In this document: piece after piece, positions 1-9,814 of the stretch
Layout of the letters: the number at the start of each line of letters is the position of its first letter
Position numbering within the stretch: position 1 is the stretch's first letter
NCBI RefSeq assembly: GCF_016597785.1
Contig: NZ_JAENJG010000001.1
Span: 1,240,001 to 1,304,000 of the forward strand
Length of the DNA: 64,000 nucleotides
Source of the DNA: Leucobacter sp. L43
Lineage (GTDB): Bacteria > Actinomycetota > Actinomycetes > Actinomycetales > Microbacteriaceae
Direction of reading: 5' to 3'
Program-made: the position numbers and the translations under genes
The notes under the pieces: model-generated
What the model was told of the DNA's origin: nothing
The model's database searches: none
Seen by the model: only the letters and a program-made list of their open reading frames with translations

Positions 1-3000
1 GCGTCTGCGCTCACACCGAGCTGCTGGTAATCGTGCGTACCCGCGAGGCGGAGCACGAACTGCTGCTGCACCGCGGACGCCATCGCGGCCGGGATGGCTG
101 CGGGCCGGTCGCTGGTCAGCACGACATGCACCCCGACCGAGCGTCCAGCGGACATGATGTCGCCCAGCATCTGCATCGGGAAGGTGGGCCCTCCGAGAGT
201 CTCGGTCGCCTGCCGGAAGGCGGCGACACCATCGACCAGAAGCACGATCCGCGATTCATCTCTCCCGTTCGGCGTGCGGCGGAAGGCCCGCAGGCCGGCA
301 GCCCGCGCTGAGGCGTAGCGGGAGCCGCGCTCTCCGATCAGGCCGAGCACGTGTCGCAGTATGCGCGCAGTGAGCTCCGAGTCCGCGAGTGGGGCTACAG
401 CGCCGACGGTGGGCAGCACGTCGAGCGCCTTGAGCGCTCCCCCGCCCGCGTCGATGGCGTAGAGCTGCACCGGGAAGTCGTCGGCACGGGTGCTCAGCGA
501 GGCCGCGAGCGTGATGAGCGCTGTAGATTTTCCGGTGCCGCTCGCGCCGATGAAGGCCACGTTTCCCGTCTCTTCGAAGTCGATCGCGACCGGACGCTGA
601 GCTTGAGAAGCTGGCTCGTCGCGCAGGCCGATGATCGGCGCATCGTCGATGTCTTGGAGCAGATCATTCGCCTGCTGTCGGACTGACTGGAGTCCGAGTG
701 ACACGGGAAGCGCGTCGAGCCACGGGCGGCGCGGCGCGGCCACCCCGGTCTTCACCGCCGCCGCCACGATGCCGTCGCGGAGCTGTTCGATATCCCGTGG
801 AGGCTTCGCGCGACGGCGCGGTACAAGCTGGGGTTCCGGTGGGATGTTCCACGGATCCCCCTCCGTGAAGCCCAGCGATCGAAGCTCGACACGGGATCCC
901 GGAGCGCTGTGTGCGGCTCGCCCTCCGAGGTATCCCGTCTGGAAGTGGGCGATACGCCCTGGGCCGACCTTGAATGCGCCGCGGCCGGGAGTTTCGGCGG
1001 CGAAGAAGGCCGCATCGGAGACGCCGAGCACGTCGGTACTGTCCGATTCGTCTGCCATGCGCAGCGCGATGCGCAGATTCGTATTGGCGCGCAGATTGTC
1101 GGTGATGACCCCCGCGGGCCGCTGGGTCGCCATCACGAGGTGTAGCCCGAGCGAACGGCCGCGCTGGGCCACGTCTATGACGCCGTCCACGAATTCGGGA
1201 ACGTCTGCGGCGAGCGCGGCGAACTCGTCGATCACGATGACGAGCACTGGCGGTGCCGCAGGATCCGAACGTCGCTCCATGGTGATCAGATCCTTGGCGC
1301 CATGCGCGGCGAGCAGTTCCTCTCGATGGTGGAGTTCCGCCTTCAGCGACGCGAGCGCTCTGCGCACCAGGTGCGGGCTGAGGTCGGTGACGAGCCCGAC
1401 CGTGTGCGGAAGGTCGACGCATTCCGCGAAGGCGGCGCCGCCCTTGTAATCGACGAACAGGAACGTGAGCCGATCCGGGCTGATCGTGGCGGCCATGCTC
1501 ATGATCCACGTTTGCAGGAACTCCGATTTCCCGGCGCCGGTGGTTCCTCCGACGAGCGCGTGCGGCCCGTGCGTGCGCAGGTCGATCACGGCGGGGCCGT
1601 CGGGGCTATGACCGATGACGGCGGCGAGGGAGATCGGTTCGCGCTCGTCCCCGGTTTTCCAGTTCCGGGACACACTGCCGGACTGGTGCCATGCGCGCAC
1701 CACTGGCTCTGCCCCGCCCAGCAGGTCGGTGCCGTGCAAGTCCCTCAGCTGCACCGTCTTCGGGAGGTCGCTTTCATCCAGAGCACGTGCGCTCACATCT
1801 TCTACCGGAGCGAGGCGCCTCGCCAGTTCGAGTGCCTGCAGCGATTCCATCGGTGCAAGGCGTTGGAGCTGGATCGAGGTGCCCGTTCGCACGAAGCTGA
1901 CCCGGCCTTCGGCGGTGCTGAGCTCGACGAAGGTGCGGCATGCTGCGGGGAGTCGGTCCGTGGAGGGGGCCACCCAGATGAGGTGCATTCCGTGATCAGG
2001 GCCGTCTTCCGCGAGTGCGATGATGCGGGAGGGATCGATGAGCCCGGCGTCGAGCACGAGCACGACCACTGCTGGAACTACCGGAAGGTCGCCGACTGCA
2101 ACGCCGGAGTCCTCGTCGTTGCGCGTCTCTTCCTCGAGATGCGACCGCACGGTACGGCGGCGGTTCGTCGCCTGCCGCCTGGATTCGAGCTGCCCTTCGA
2201 GAGCAGTGATGAGTCGCGCCGAACTGGCGGAATCATCGGCCAGCTGCCAGGAGGGGATCGGACTGGTGACGGTGTCGATATGCGGAAGCCATTTCAACCA
2301 TTCCCACTCGCCCGCGTGATGCGCCGATGCGAAGCAGGCGAGCACCAGTTCGGACGGAGAGTGGAGGCCGGCGAGCTGCATGATGAGAGACCGGGCGATG
2401 CCCTCCGCCCAGATCGGTTCTCCCACCACGCCGATCGACCCGCACCGCTCGAAACGCTCGAGCAGCGGGACGGGTGCGACGTGAGCGAACTCCGCTTCGA
2501 CGCGCTGAAGCGCCTCCCACTGCACGAGGTCGGTCTCGCCTCGCGCGGGCAGTACGATCTCGGTGCGACTGGGAAGCTCACCGTCGCCGAAACGAACCTC
2601 GAGGAAGGATCGGTGCTCCGGTCTGCGCGTCCAGAGCAGGCCCGAGCGGTACTGCACCGCATCAGCGATCTCGGCGAGCGTGGGGGTCTCGGAGGCGCGA
2701 ACCTCGATTTCGCGTGTTCTCAGATCGGTGAGTTCAGCGCGATCGAGGGCGAGTGATTCCACGAACCTCGCGAGATCGCGCTTCTGCTTGCGTTTGCTTC
2801 CTGCGCGGGTGTCGAACCACGATCCGATCATCATGAGCGGGGAGAACGCGACCATCATGAGGCTCATGGGTGATTGGGTCACGAGGTACATGGCGCCACC
2901 CATCATCATCGGCGCCAGCATCGCGAGCATCGGGATTCGATTCCGTTCCGCGGGGCGCGGCGGGGCGGGGAGTTCGCGCTGCGATGCTGGAAACACCGCG

Positions 3001-3686
3001 GCCACGCGCGGAGCGCGGACGTGCATGACGCGGTGCGAGAAGCCCGGGGTGTCGGGCACGGGCGGTCCCGGCGTGATCCGCACCGTGACGTCTCCGAGGG
3101 TGATTTCGCGGGGTCGATCGACACGGCACTCCGTGATCGCCTCTCCTTCGGGTCCGCCGAGCAGCACGCCGTTGGCGGACCCGAGATCGTGCACGACGAT
3201 GCTCGTCGTACGGCCGGCGACGATTTCGACCTGGGCGTGCCGTCGCGACACGCTCGCGTCAGTGAGGTGCACGCGGGAGCTGGGGTCGCGGCCCACCGCG
3301 TTCGTGCCGGCGATCAAACTGTAGGTCGCTCCGGCATGCACGCCGGTCAGTACTTCGAGGTATGCGGCGACGTCGATGAGCCGTCGTTCGGCGCTGCGAT
3401 TGCCGAACTCGGGAACGGCTTCGATGATCCACCCCGATTGCAGCCCGGAGGCGCCGAGCGGTGACATCGGGTCGAGGAGCAGCACGGGTTCGGATGCTCC
3501 GGCTCTGCCCCGCAGGGTGACCGGTATGCGACGGGCCTGCGCGGCGCGAGCGAGTCGTCCGTCTCCGGAGACACCGGCTCTGAGGAGCGCTCTTGCCGCG
3601 TCGCCGACCGTTGCCGTCACATCGCATGAGAGCGTCACGTCGTGAAGACCGAGGTTCGGCACGGCGAGGGTGAGTTTCAGCTTCAT
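1..3686 (-). CDS. FHA-domain EssC/EccC-type T7SS ATPase (partial, C-terminus beyond window)
   Basis: Membrane-anchored FtsK/SpoIIIE-family motor that would drive type VII secretion of WXG100-type proteins. The reading frame is open from ATG 3686 to the left edge (about 1228 residues seen). An FHA domain lies at about residues 110-205 (VGRD, SVSRRHAQV, LGSANG), preceded by about 100 residues that could be a second FHA-like fold. Two membrane segments follow at about 251-270 and 273-291. Walker A motifs are GGTTGAGKSE at residues 713-722 and GASGTGKST at 1047-1055; the protein stops at the edge with a typical RLAGTHDYQQLGV. FHA plus two membrane helices plus tandem ATPases is the EssC-like arrangement. 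It starts 24 bp after the YiaA/B-like gene and ends the operon begun by the WXG100 gene. Family is confident; substrate is inferred. Confidence 0.9.
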   Translation of the reverse strand, partial: MKLKLTLAVPNLGLHDVTLSCDVTATVGDAARALLRAGVSGDGRLARAAQARRIPVTLRGRAGASEPVLLLDPMSPLGASGLQSGWIIEAVPEFGNRSAERRLIDVAAYLEVLTGVHAGATYSLIAGTNAVGRDPSSRVHLTDASVSRRHAQVEIVAGRTTSIVVHDLGSANGVLLGGPEGEAITECRVDRPREITLGDVTVRITPGPPVPDTPGFSHRVMHVRAPRVAAVFPASQRELPAPPRPAERNRIPMLAMLAPMMMGGAMYLVTQSPMSLMMVAFSPLMMIGSWFDTRAGSKRKQKRDLARFVESLALDRAELTDLRTREIEVRASETPTLAEIADAVQYRSGLLWTRRPEHRSFLEVRFGDGELPSRTEIVLPARGETDLVQWEALQRVEAEFAHVAPVPLLERFERCGSIGVVGEPIWAEGIARSLIMQLAGLHSPSELVLACFASAHHAGEWEWLKWLPHIDTVTSPIPSWQLADDSASSARLITALEGQLESRRQATNRRRTVRSHLEEETRNDEDSGVAVGDLPVVPAVVVLVLDAGLIDPSRIIALAEDGPDHGMHLIWVAPSTDRLPAACRTFVELSTAEGRVSFVRTGTSIQLQRLAPMESLQALELARRLAPVEDVSARALDESDLPKTVQLRDLHGTDLLGGAEPVVRAWHQSGSVSRNWKTGDEREPISLAAVIGHSPDGPAVIDLRTHGPHALVGGTTGAGKSEFLQTWIMSMAATISPDRLTFLFVDYKGGAAFAECVDLPHTVGLVTDLSPHLVRRALASLKAELHHREELLAAHGAKDLITMERRSDPAAPPVLVIVIDEFAALAADVPEFVDGVIDVAQRGRSLGLHLVMATQRPAGVITDNLRANTNLRIALRMADESDSTDVLGVSDAAFFAAETPGRGAFKVGPGRIAHFQTGYLGGRAAHSAPGSRVELRSLGFTEGDPWNIPPEPQLVPRRRAKPPRDIEQLRDGIVAAAVKTGVAAPRRPWLDALPVSLGLQSVRQQANDLLQDIDDAPIIGLRDEPASQAQRPVAIDFEETGNVAFIGASGTGKSTALITLAASLSTRADDFPVQLYAIDAGGGALKALDVLPTVGAVAPLADSELTARILRHVLGLIGERGSRYASARAAGLRAFRRTPNGRDESRIVLLVDGVAAFRQATETLGGPTFPMQMLGDIMSAGRSVGVHVVLTSDRPAAIPAAMASAVQQQFVLRLAGTHDYQQLGVSAD

Positions 3687-3710
3687 GTGGGTTGTTCGTG
3701 CAGCGTCCGC

Positions 3711-4196
3711 TCACTCCACGGGCGCGCTCTGGAAGCGGTACAGGGGAGCATCCGTATCCTCATCACCGCCGGGTTCTGACGTTTCGCCACGGAAGCGAGC
3801 GAGGTCGCGCACGTTCTTCTGCACGGCGACGGATGCGAACAGGCTCATCGCGAAGCCGATTCCGTAGAAGCCCTTCTCGCTGAGTGTCATGCTGCCCGCG
3901 TTCCAGAGCCCGATCGCGAGCAGGCCGAGGGCGAGCGCCACGGCGCACCACGCGATCCCGTAATACAGATTGGTCACCGGCAGCTTCTCCGCACGATCCC
4001 GAACGGTTTTCTGCAATGACACCGCTGCAAAGAGCCCGAACACGAGGACCGTGAAGTAGTAGCCCTTCTCGTTGAGCTCCATGCGCGCGTTGAACAGACC
4101 GATCAGGTACGTCAGCATTCCGATCATGAGCGCCAACCACGATGCGCCGATGAAGGCGGGCGTGGGCTTCTGCGCGGTGTCCTGGGAATCAGTCAT
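3711..4196 (-). CDS. YiaA/YiaB-like inner-membrane protein
   Basis: 161-residue membrane protein with a duplicated two-helix unit. Each half has a hydrophobic hairpin followed by a similar turn (NEKGYYFTVLVFGLFAAVSLQK and SEKGFYGIGFAMSLFASVAVQK share the pattern EKG-(Y/F)-Y), then a charged K-x-VRD stretch. This internal duplication is characteristic of the YiaA/YiaB two-helix family, whose biochemical function is unknown. The ATG at 4196 is chosen over the longer ORF because AGGAAGGA sits 8-9 bases upstream. It lies between a lipoprotein gene (93 bp upstream) and the FHA-ATPase gene (24 bp downstream), so it is probably cotranscribed with the small T7SS island. Whether it serves secretion or is a passenger cannot be told. 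Confidence 0.8.
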   Translation of the reverse strand: MTDSQDTAQKPTPAFIGASWLALMIGMLTYLIGLFNARMELNEKGYYFTVLVFGLFAAVSLQKTVRDRAEKLPVTNLYYGIAWCAVALALGLLAIGLWNAGSMTLSEKGFYGIGFAMSLFASVAVQKNVRDLARFRGETSEPGGDEDTDAPLYRFQSAPVE

Positions 4197-4289
4197 GGTG
4201 AAGGGTCCTTCCTGCAGCAGCGTCCATGCCGCCGCTGGTGTTGGTGGGCTTGGCGAGTCCATGCGAGTGATCGGCTCCGAGCGAGCCGA

Positions 4290-4910
4290 TCATTCTTCGG
4301 CACCGCTGTTCGGGTGTTCGAGTTGTTTCTCGGAGTCCTGCTCCGTCTCGCTATGGAGCTGCCAATTGGTCACCGTGTTGTTCACCGAGCAGGCGGTAAC
4401 AACCTCCAGGGACATGCCTTCCGGCGAAGCCTGGAAGGCCATCTGCGCCCCGTCCTCGCCATCAGCGCGGAAATACGGATCCGACTCGTACGAGCGAATA
4501 TTCGACACCGCCCAGCCCTCCGACTCCCAGAACGCGCGCACCTTTGCAGCGGCGGCAATGGGATCGTCGGCGCTCAGGTTCTTCAACGAGACGATCAATC
4601 GACCCCCTAATCCGCAGTCGCGAGGGAACGACATGTTCAAGACCCCGTCGCGGTCTATTGCAGCCTTGGACCATGGAATCGTGGGGCGCGACTTGAACCA
4701 CCCGTCCGCGACCCCGCTCGCGGCGATTGCGGCGTCGAACTGCTCGCCCACCCAGTCCCGCTGCTCCTCCAACGTCATGTTCGTCGTCGGGTTCCCGGGT
4801 TCGTTCGACACGATCGGCACCTCCTGCATACAACTCGACAGCATCGTGGCCGCGGCGACGGATGCCGCGACGACAATGAACAACTGTGATCTATTCCTCC
4901 GCTTCATCAT
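4290..4910 (-). CDS. Predicted lipoprotein next to T7SS hydrolase
   Basis: 206-residue exported lipoprotein of unknown family. The N-terminus MMKRRNRS is followed by a hydrophobic segment ending in a lipobox LSSC with the lipidated Cys at about residue 27. The mature part is acidic, with the segments WVGEQFDAAI and FPRDCGLGGR, two further cysteines (one near the C-terminal half, TACSVNN) and an acidic tail. ATG 4910 overlaps the TGA of the hydrolase gene (ATGATGA), so translation is coupled; ATG 4907 is equally possible. Tight coupling to a candidate secreted hydrolase makes a surface partner or immunity role conceivable, but no homology supports it. Confidence 0.75.
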   Translation of the reverse strand: MMKRRNRSQLFIVVAASVAAATMLSSCMQEVPIVSNEPGNPTTNMTLEEQRDWVGEQFDAAIAASGVADGWFKSRPTIPWSKAAIDRDGVLNMSFPRDCGLGGRLIVSLKNLSADDPIAAAAKVRAFWESEGWAVSNIRSYESDPYFRADGEDGAQMAFQASPEGMSLEVVTACSVNNTVTNWQLHSETEQDSEKQLEHPNSGAEE

Positions 4911-6991
4911 TCGGCCTCGCACGTCACTCGGATAGGCGTCACGGTGCCGTCGATCCCGCTGATGGCCTCGACGCACATCTCCTCCGTGCGGGTGAATGAC
5001 TGCCACAGACCCGGATCGATGAGCCCGGTGGTGATCTTCGCGACGGTGTCCAAGGACTGAGTTTGTAGATCGAGATACCCGTGTCCCTCAGAGGCGGACA
5101 TCCCTATCAGGCCTCGCACATCGCCCTCGCCGACCGTGGAGTGCCCGTCGGTTCCCTTCAGGTTCTGACTCGGATCGCCCTCGGAGGAGAACGAGAGACC
5201 GCCGCCGTACACGGGGCTCTGCAGGTACAGATGGAGGGGATCGCGCGCATTCGGGTTCGGCTGCCCACGGCCGGGAAGGCCCGCTCCTATCGGCGCCAGC
5301 TGATCGCCTGACGCGTGCGTCGTGAAGATCGCCTGTTGCCCCGCCCTGATTTCTTTGACACGTAACGCTTCGTACGTGGGGACCTTCTCGGTGTCGAGAC
5401 CTGCGGAGCCGAGCATCGTGAGCGAATCGACCGGATGATCCTCGCTGATCAGCGTCAGCGCGAACGTCGCCAGCGTGGTGCCGTAGGAGTGCGCGAGCAC
5501 GTTCACCGCCGGGATTCCGGATTCACCCAAACTCCGTGCGGCCTGCGCGCCCTCGAGTTCTGCGGCGAAACGCGGGGCTCCGGCCCTGGCAGCATCCACG
5601 GCGAGCACGCCCAAGTCGCCCGTCTCCGGAGAATTCGGGGTGTCGTACCCGAGCCACGCCACCGCAGCATTGGAACCCGACAATCCAGATACCTGGTCCT
5701 GCGCGCTATTCAGGTTGCGGCTCGCCTCGTCCCATCCCTCGAGCGCGAGGTGCGCGTCGCTGTTCATGCCCGCGACCTGCCAGGTCGTATGCGACGCAGT
5801 GTCGAGGTCTCCGTAACCGACAGCAGCCCTCGGCACTTCGCCCGTCATATCCAGTGAGACGACCTGGATAGGGGGGACCGCTACTCCGTCTGGGGCGCCA
5901 GCCATCTCACGCTCCTCACGCTTCAGAATGTCTCGAATATCGGCCAGCAGCTGCAATTGCTCGGGGGTCATCGCCTGCGGGTGCTGCTGGTAGAACTCCA
6001 CCATCTTGCGGTTCGCCGCATCGCGCACTCCGTAGGGGAGACCGGGAAGATTGCCGACGACCCATGGCACCTCATCGATCAGGCGCTCGCGTTCCACCGG
6101 CTCCAGTGCCGCCCAAGTCGCCGCGACGGTTTCAGGATCGGGCGGGTGATCCCATGTGCGCTCGCCCGATTCGGTGCCGAGGAGCTTCGTCAGCAGCGGA
6201 TGAGACTTTCTCGTCTCCGGAACGTCCTCGCTGACGCCCCACAGCTCACCCGATATCGTCACCGCAATCGTGAACCTGCGTGCCTCCGCACTGTCGGAAC
6301 TCACGTTCAGGAGCTGCCCGATCGCCGTCTGGTCGAGCGCATCGATCAGACGGCCTTCGGCGCTCCGGCGCTCTTCGATGAGGGAGGCCCACGCTGTTCT
6401 CGCGTCTTGGATGCTCACGAGTGCGGCTTGCCAGATCGATGCGGCGCGCATCCATTCGTGCTCGTGCATCGAATGGAGGTGCTGCACGGCGAGTTCCCGC
6501 TGGTCGACGTCGAGGTCTCGCGCCTGACTTCCGAGCTGGGGTTGGGGCATCACGCCTGGTGCCCCAACAGACCACTCATACGGCGTCTCGACGCGAATCA
6601 CCGCAGCGATGCTCTCGATCTGGACGGTGCACTGATGAATCTCAGAGAGAGCATCGTCCAGACCCTGCCGTGTTCGATCTGCGCTGTCATGAATCCGGTC
6701 CACCTCCGACGCGTACGCGTCGAACGCGCTCTTCGCATCGCTCGCCGCCCGGAATACCGTGTTGGCGCCCGGGAGCAGGAATTCGTTGATCTTCGTGCTG
6801 AGGGTGGCCAGGGCAGTGCTCTTCTCCGATCCGAGGGTGAACTGAGCGTTCTGCACGTCCGCGGCGTACTGCATCGCATCCGAGGCGACATCCTGCGCGA
6901 ATCGGCCGATCGCGTTGATCTCGTCGACTGACCCGACTACGGGCGTGCCCTCGAGCAACGTCGCACCGTCGACTGGAACGTAGATCGTCAC
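4907..6991 (-). CDS. Alpha/beta hydrolase (DUF1023-like) with WXG-like N-terminus, candidate T7SS effector
   Basis: 694 residues. The first 250 are helical and rich in A, E, Q and D with no signal peptide, resembling the WXG100/LXG-type modules that target proteins to T7SS. The C-terminal half matches the DUF1023-type alpha/beta hydrolases: a nucleophile elbow AHSYGTTLA, a strand LTMLGSAGLDTE after it, a likely catalytic His in EGHGYLDL, and a central AVAWLGYDTP motif. No membrane helix is evident. The GTG at 6991 overlaps the stop of the upstream small gene by 4 bp (GTGA), and the lipoprotein gene overlaps its own stop. The context (WXG100 protein, small partner, FHA-ATPase) supports secretion. 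The substrate is unknown; lipid, ester or cell-wall targets are all possible. Longer than the bare hydrolase domain because of the helical fusion. Confidence 0.8.
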   Translation of the reverse strand: MTIYVPVDGATLLEGTPVVGSVDEINAIGRFAQDVASDAMQYAADVQNAQFTLGSEKSTALATLSTKINEFLLPGANTVFRAASDAKSAFDAYASEVDRIHDSADRTRQGLDDALSEIHQCTVQIESIAAVIRVETPYEWSVGAPGVMPQPQLGSQARDLDVDQRELAVQHLHSMHEHEWMRAASIWQAALVSIQDARTAWASLIEERRSAEGRLIDALDQTAIGQLLNVSSDSAEARRFTIAVTISGELWGVSEDVPETRKSHPLLTKLLGTESGERTWDHPPDPETVAATWAALEPVERERLIDEVPWVVGNLPGLPYGVRDAANRKMVEFYQQHPQAMTPEQLQLLADIRDILKREEREMAGAPDGVAVPPIQVVSLDMTGEVPRAAVGYGDLDTASHTTWQVAGMNSDAHLALEGWDEASRNLNSAQDQVSGLSGSNAAVAWLGYDTPNSPETGDLGVLAVDAARAGAPRFAAELEGAQAARSLGESGIPAVNVLAHSYGTTLATFALTLISEDHPVDSLTMLGSAGLDTEKVPTYEALRVKEIRAGQQAIFTTHASGDQLAPIGAGLPGRGQPNPNARDPLHLYLQSPVYGGGLSFSSEGDPSQNLKGTDGHSTVGEGDVRGLIGMSASEGHGYLDLQTQSLDTVAKITTGLIDPGLWQSFTRTEEMCVEAISGIDGTVTPIRVTCEAE

Positions 6992-7296
6992 CGCCCGGTC
7001 CCCCTCACGGCGAATCCGGTGTAGAGAGCGCTCGCCAGACGCGCGTCCAGATCAGAGCTGTCGCTCATGATGCCGGCGACCCCGGTGCTCGCGGTCTTCG
7101 CAGCGTCAGCGAGGGCGAGTCGGCCGGTCGAGAGTCCGGTGATGAATCGCGCTATCTCTTCGCCGGCTCCCGTGATCGTCGCGGGAGCACCGGCCGGCAA
7201 CGATTGGTTTCCGTCGACCATCACACGCGATGCAGCGACGAGATGTGAGGCTGCCGCTTCGAGCACCGCGTCGGAGATCTTCAGACCGTCAGGCAT
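6988..7296 (-). CDS. Small helical T7SS-associated protein
   Basis: 102 residues, mainly helical, no signal peptide or membrane segment. Its size and Ala/Ser/Asp-rich composition resemble the small ESX-like partner proteins encoded just before LXG/WXG effectors, but it lacks a W-x-G turn. ATG 7296 is preferred because GAGGGA lies 6 bases upstream; ATG 7302 is the alternative. Its TGA is overlapped by the GTG of the hydrolase gene, so the two are coupled. Likely role, by position only: a co-secreted partner or chaperone of the hydrolase. Confidence 0.7.
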   Translation of the reverse strand: MPDGLKISDAVLEAAASHLVAASRVMVDGNQSLPAGAPATITGAGEEIARFITGLSTGRLALADAAKTASTGVAGIMSDSSDLDARLASALYTGFAVRGTGR

Positions 7297-7399
7297 AGTC
7301 ATTCCCTCGTTTCACAGAGACTCGGCGCGACCCGCAGCGTGCCATTGCTCCCCGGCCGAACCGGAGCACGACCGGAGCTGCGAGTCGCGCCGAACGGCG

Positions 7400-7693
7400 T
7401 CAGTTGATCTTCGCGGCGATCTGGGCGTCCATCTCGCGCATCGCGTTCGCGGTCTGCGTGAGGAAGGTCTGGATCTCGGAAAGCTTCTGCACGACCGTGT
7501 TCGCGCTCGTCGTGTAGTCGTTGTAGGCCGCGTTGAACTTGCCCGACGCCTGGTCGGTGACGAAACCGGAGGTGACCAGATTGTTGATCTGCATCTGCAG
7601 TGCGCGAAGCTTCTCGGTGATTTCGTCGCGCCCGGTGCCGAGCTGCGAAGCAGCCTGCTCCATCTCGCCGTAGGTCACATTGATGTTGGCCAT
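7400..7693 (-). CDS. WXG100-family protein (actinobacterial GFVT variant)
   Basis: 97 residues, two predicted amphipathic helices around a central turn, no signal peptide: the ESAT-6/WXG100 layout. The N-terminus MANINVTYGEMEQAA and the turn TSGFVTDQASGKF match an actinobacterial WXG100 subgroup in which the W-x-G is replaced by GFVTD. The helix following ends with EMDAQIAAKIN. GAAGGGAT lies just upstream of the ATG at 7693. It heads the minus-strand operon that contains the hydrolase and the FHA-ATPase, so it is the likely ESX-type substrate of that machine. Confidence 0.9.
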   Translation of the reverse strand: MANINVTYGEMEQAASQLGTGRDEITEKLRALQMQINNLVTSGFVTDQASGKFNAAYNDYTTSANTVVQKLSEIQTFLTQTANAMREMDAQIAAKIN

Positions 7694-7916
7694 GGGGATC
7701 CCTTCTCTCGCGCGATCCCCCCCGGCTCGCGTCAGTGCTGATGGTCATCGCCCGAAGTGTCCGGGAGATGACTTCCACCGTATGGAGTCGCGAGACGGGA
7801 GGGCACAGCACTCGGCATGAATGTGGATAACTGCGGTATAGGAGGGCGAGCACTCCGGTATGAGCGGAGATGCGATGCGGTGATTCGGCGATAGGCTCCG
7901 CGCGGCCATATGGAAA
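7694..7916. other. Intergenic region upstream of the WXG100 operon
   Basis: About 220 bases without a plausible gene. It should hold the promoter of the minus-strand WXG100 operon. TANNNT-type -10 candidates exist on the minus strand (for example TACGGT near 7778-7783), but no convincing -35 was found. The rest up to 7984 is the proS terminator. Confidence 0.5.
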
Positions 7917-7950
7917 ACGGGGCGCCGCTGCACCAGCAGCGACGCCCCGT
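7917..7950 (-). terminator. Rho-independent terminator of proS
   Basis: Inverted repeat with outer arms ACGGGGCG and CGCCCCGT and inner arms CGCTGC and GCAGCG around a 4-base loop. Read on the minus strand it is followed by TTTT (plus-strand aaaa at 7914-7917). It lies 35 bases past the proS stop. Confidence 0.8.
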
Positions 7951-7984
7951 CACACCTGCGCGACCAAAGGCCGCGATCCTCACA

Positions 7985-9772
7985 TCACACGCGCACGCCG
8001 AAGAGGCCGGGCACGTCCGAGAGCGCGACCTTTTCCTTGGTTCCGACGGCCCGATCCCACACCTCGGCGAAACCGTCCGCCGCATCTCGGCCCACGACCA
8101 CCACGCGAGGAACCCCGAGCAATTCGGCGTCGCCGAACTTCACGCCGGGCGACACCTTCGGGCGATCGTCGAAGATGACCTCGACACCGGCGGCATCGAG
8201 CGTCTCGACGAGCGACTCGGCGACCTCGTATACGGCCGCATCCCGGCCTGTGGCGACGACGTGCACGTTGAACGGCGCGACGGCTTCCGGCCAGATCAGC
8301 CCGCGATCGTCGTGGTGCAGTTCGGCGAGAATGGCCATGATGCGAGTCACTCCGATGCCGTACGAGCCCATGGTCACCGTGACGAGTTTGCCGTTCTCGT
8401 CGAGCACCTTCAGCCCGAGTGCCTCAGCGTATTTGCGGCCGAGCTGGAAGATGTGACCGATCTCCATGCCGCGAGCGGTCTCGATCGGCCCTGATCCGTC
8501 GGGAGCGGGGTCGCCGTCGCGCACGTCGGCGATCTCGACCGTGCCGTCTGCAACGAAATCCCGCCCGAAGACGAGATGCGCGACGTGCTGGCCTTCGACG
8601 TTCGCCCCGGTCACCCAGGTCGTGCCCGCGACGACGCGCGGGTCGACGAGGTACCGCAGGCCCGTAGCGCTCTCGGCGCCGAGCACAGGGGTGATCCCGC
8701 CCTGGTCGTCGATGCGCGCCGGCCCGATGTACCCCTTCACGAGGCCGGGGTGGCGGGCGAGATCCGCGGCCGTCGCCGGCTCGACCTCAGCGCCAGGGAA
8801 CGCGACTTCCGCGCGCTTCATGTCGGCGTCGCGGTCTCCGGGGATGCCGACGACGACGATCTCGCGCTCGCCGCCGATGGGCGTCACTGCGAGCACGAGG
8901 TTCTTCAGCGTGTCGGCGGCGGTCCATGCGCGCCCGTCCTCGCGCGGCAGCACCGCGTTCGTGTGGGCGACAAGGGTGTCGATCGTCGGGGTGTCGGGCG
9001 AGTCGTAGACGACGGCCGACGGCGCATCGTCGAACGGAATGGCCTCGGGAACGGGGGTGGAGTACGCCTCGACATTCGCCGCGTACCCGCCGGCAGAGCG
9101 CACGAAGGTGTCCTCGCCGATCGACGTCGGCAGGAGGAATTCTTCGCTGCGCGATCCGCCCATCGCACCAGCATCGGCGGAGACGATGGCGTATTCGAGG
9201 CCGAGACGGGTGAAGATGCGCTCGTAGGCGGCGCGCTGGCGCTCGTAGCTCGCGTGCAACCCCTCGTCGGTCGCATCGAACGAGTAGGCGTCCTTCATCG
9301 TGAACTCGCGGCCGCGCAGCAGGCCGGCGCGGGGCCGAGCCTCATCGCGGTACTTGTCCTGAATCTGGAAGAGCGCCAGCGGCAGGTCCTTGTACGACGT
9401 CACGATGTCCTTCACCATGTTGGTGAAGACCTCTTCGTGCGTCGGTGCGAGCAGGTAGTCGGCGCCGTGGCGATCCTGCAGGCGGAAGAGGGCGTCTCCG
9501 TACTCCTCCCACCGACCGGAGGCTTCGTATGGCTCGCGGGGCAGCAGTCCGGGGAAATGCACTTCGTGCGCACCGGCGGCGACCATCTCCTCGCGGATGA
9601 TCTGCTCGAGCTTGCCCTTCACCCGCAAGCCGAGCGGCATCCACCCGAAGATTCCCGGGGCCTGGCGCCGGATGTAGCCCGCGCGCACGAGCAGCCGGTG
9701 GCTCGCCACCTCGGCGTCAGAGGGATCTTCTCGGAGGGTCTTGAGAAAGTAGGAGCTGAGCCGCGTAATCAC
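7985..9772 (-). CDS. proS: Prolyl-tRNA synthetase
   Basis: Charges tRNA-Pro with proline in the cytoplasm; class II aminoacyl-tRNA synthetase, bacterial type with an editing insertion. 595 residues from GTG 9772. The N-terminus (V/M)[18 protein letters not shown] aligns with the known start of actinobacterial ProS, which fixes the start against the far longer open frame. Visible motifs: [39 protein letters not shown] with MKDAYSF (motif 2 region), the editing domain in the middle, and GSYGIGVTR (motif 3 region) near residue 440, then an anticodon-binding domain. A TACGAT -10 element sits 6 bases from the GTG, so the mRNA may be leaderless. Divergent from the mannosyltransferase gene. Confidence 0.97.
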   Translation of the reverse strand: MITRLSSYFLKTLREDPSDAEVASHRLLVRAGYIRRQAPGIFGWMPLGLRVKGKLEQIIREEMVAAGAHEVHFPGLLPREPYEASGRWEEYGDALFRLQDRHGADYLLAPTHEEVFTNMVKDIVTSYKDLPLALFQIQDKYRDEARPRAGLLRGREFTMKDAYSFDATDEGLHASYERQRAAYERIFTRLGLEYAIVSADAGAMGGSRSEEFLLPTSIGEDTFVRSAGGYAANVEAYSTPVPEAIPFDDAPSAVVYDSPDTPTIDTLVAHTNAVLPREDGRAWTAADTLKNLVLAVTPIGGEREIVVVGIPGDRDADMKRAEVAFPGAEVEPATAADLARHPGLVKGYIGPARIDDQGGITPVLGAESATGLRYLVDPRVVAGTTWVTGANVEGQHVAHLVFGRDFVADGTVEIADVRDGDPAPDGSGPIETARGMEIGHIFQLGRKYAEALGLKVLDENGKLVTVTMGSYGIGVTRIMAILAELHHDDRGLIWPEAVAPFNVHVVATGRDAAVYEVAESLVETLDAAGVEVIFDDRPKVSPGVKFGDAELLGVPRVVVVGRDAADGFAEVWDRAVGTKEKVALSDVPGLFGVRV

Positions 9773-9778
9773 CTCACC

Positions 9779-9784
9779 ATCGTA
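9779..9784 (-). promoter_or_regulatory. -10 element of proS (probable leaderless promoter)
   Basis: TACGAT on the minus strand, six bases before the GTG start of proS. No clear -35 and no separate ribosome binding site at proper spacing, as expected of a leaderless actinobacterial mRNA. Confidence 0.45.
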
Positions 9785-9814
9785 GCCCGCGCGCCGCGCG
9801 TCGGAGGTGCGCCG

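Noticed and set aside
1302..2756. 484-residue plus-strand ORF over the first ATPase
   Set aside because: The minus strand encodes a continuous FHA-ATPase to the window edge.
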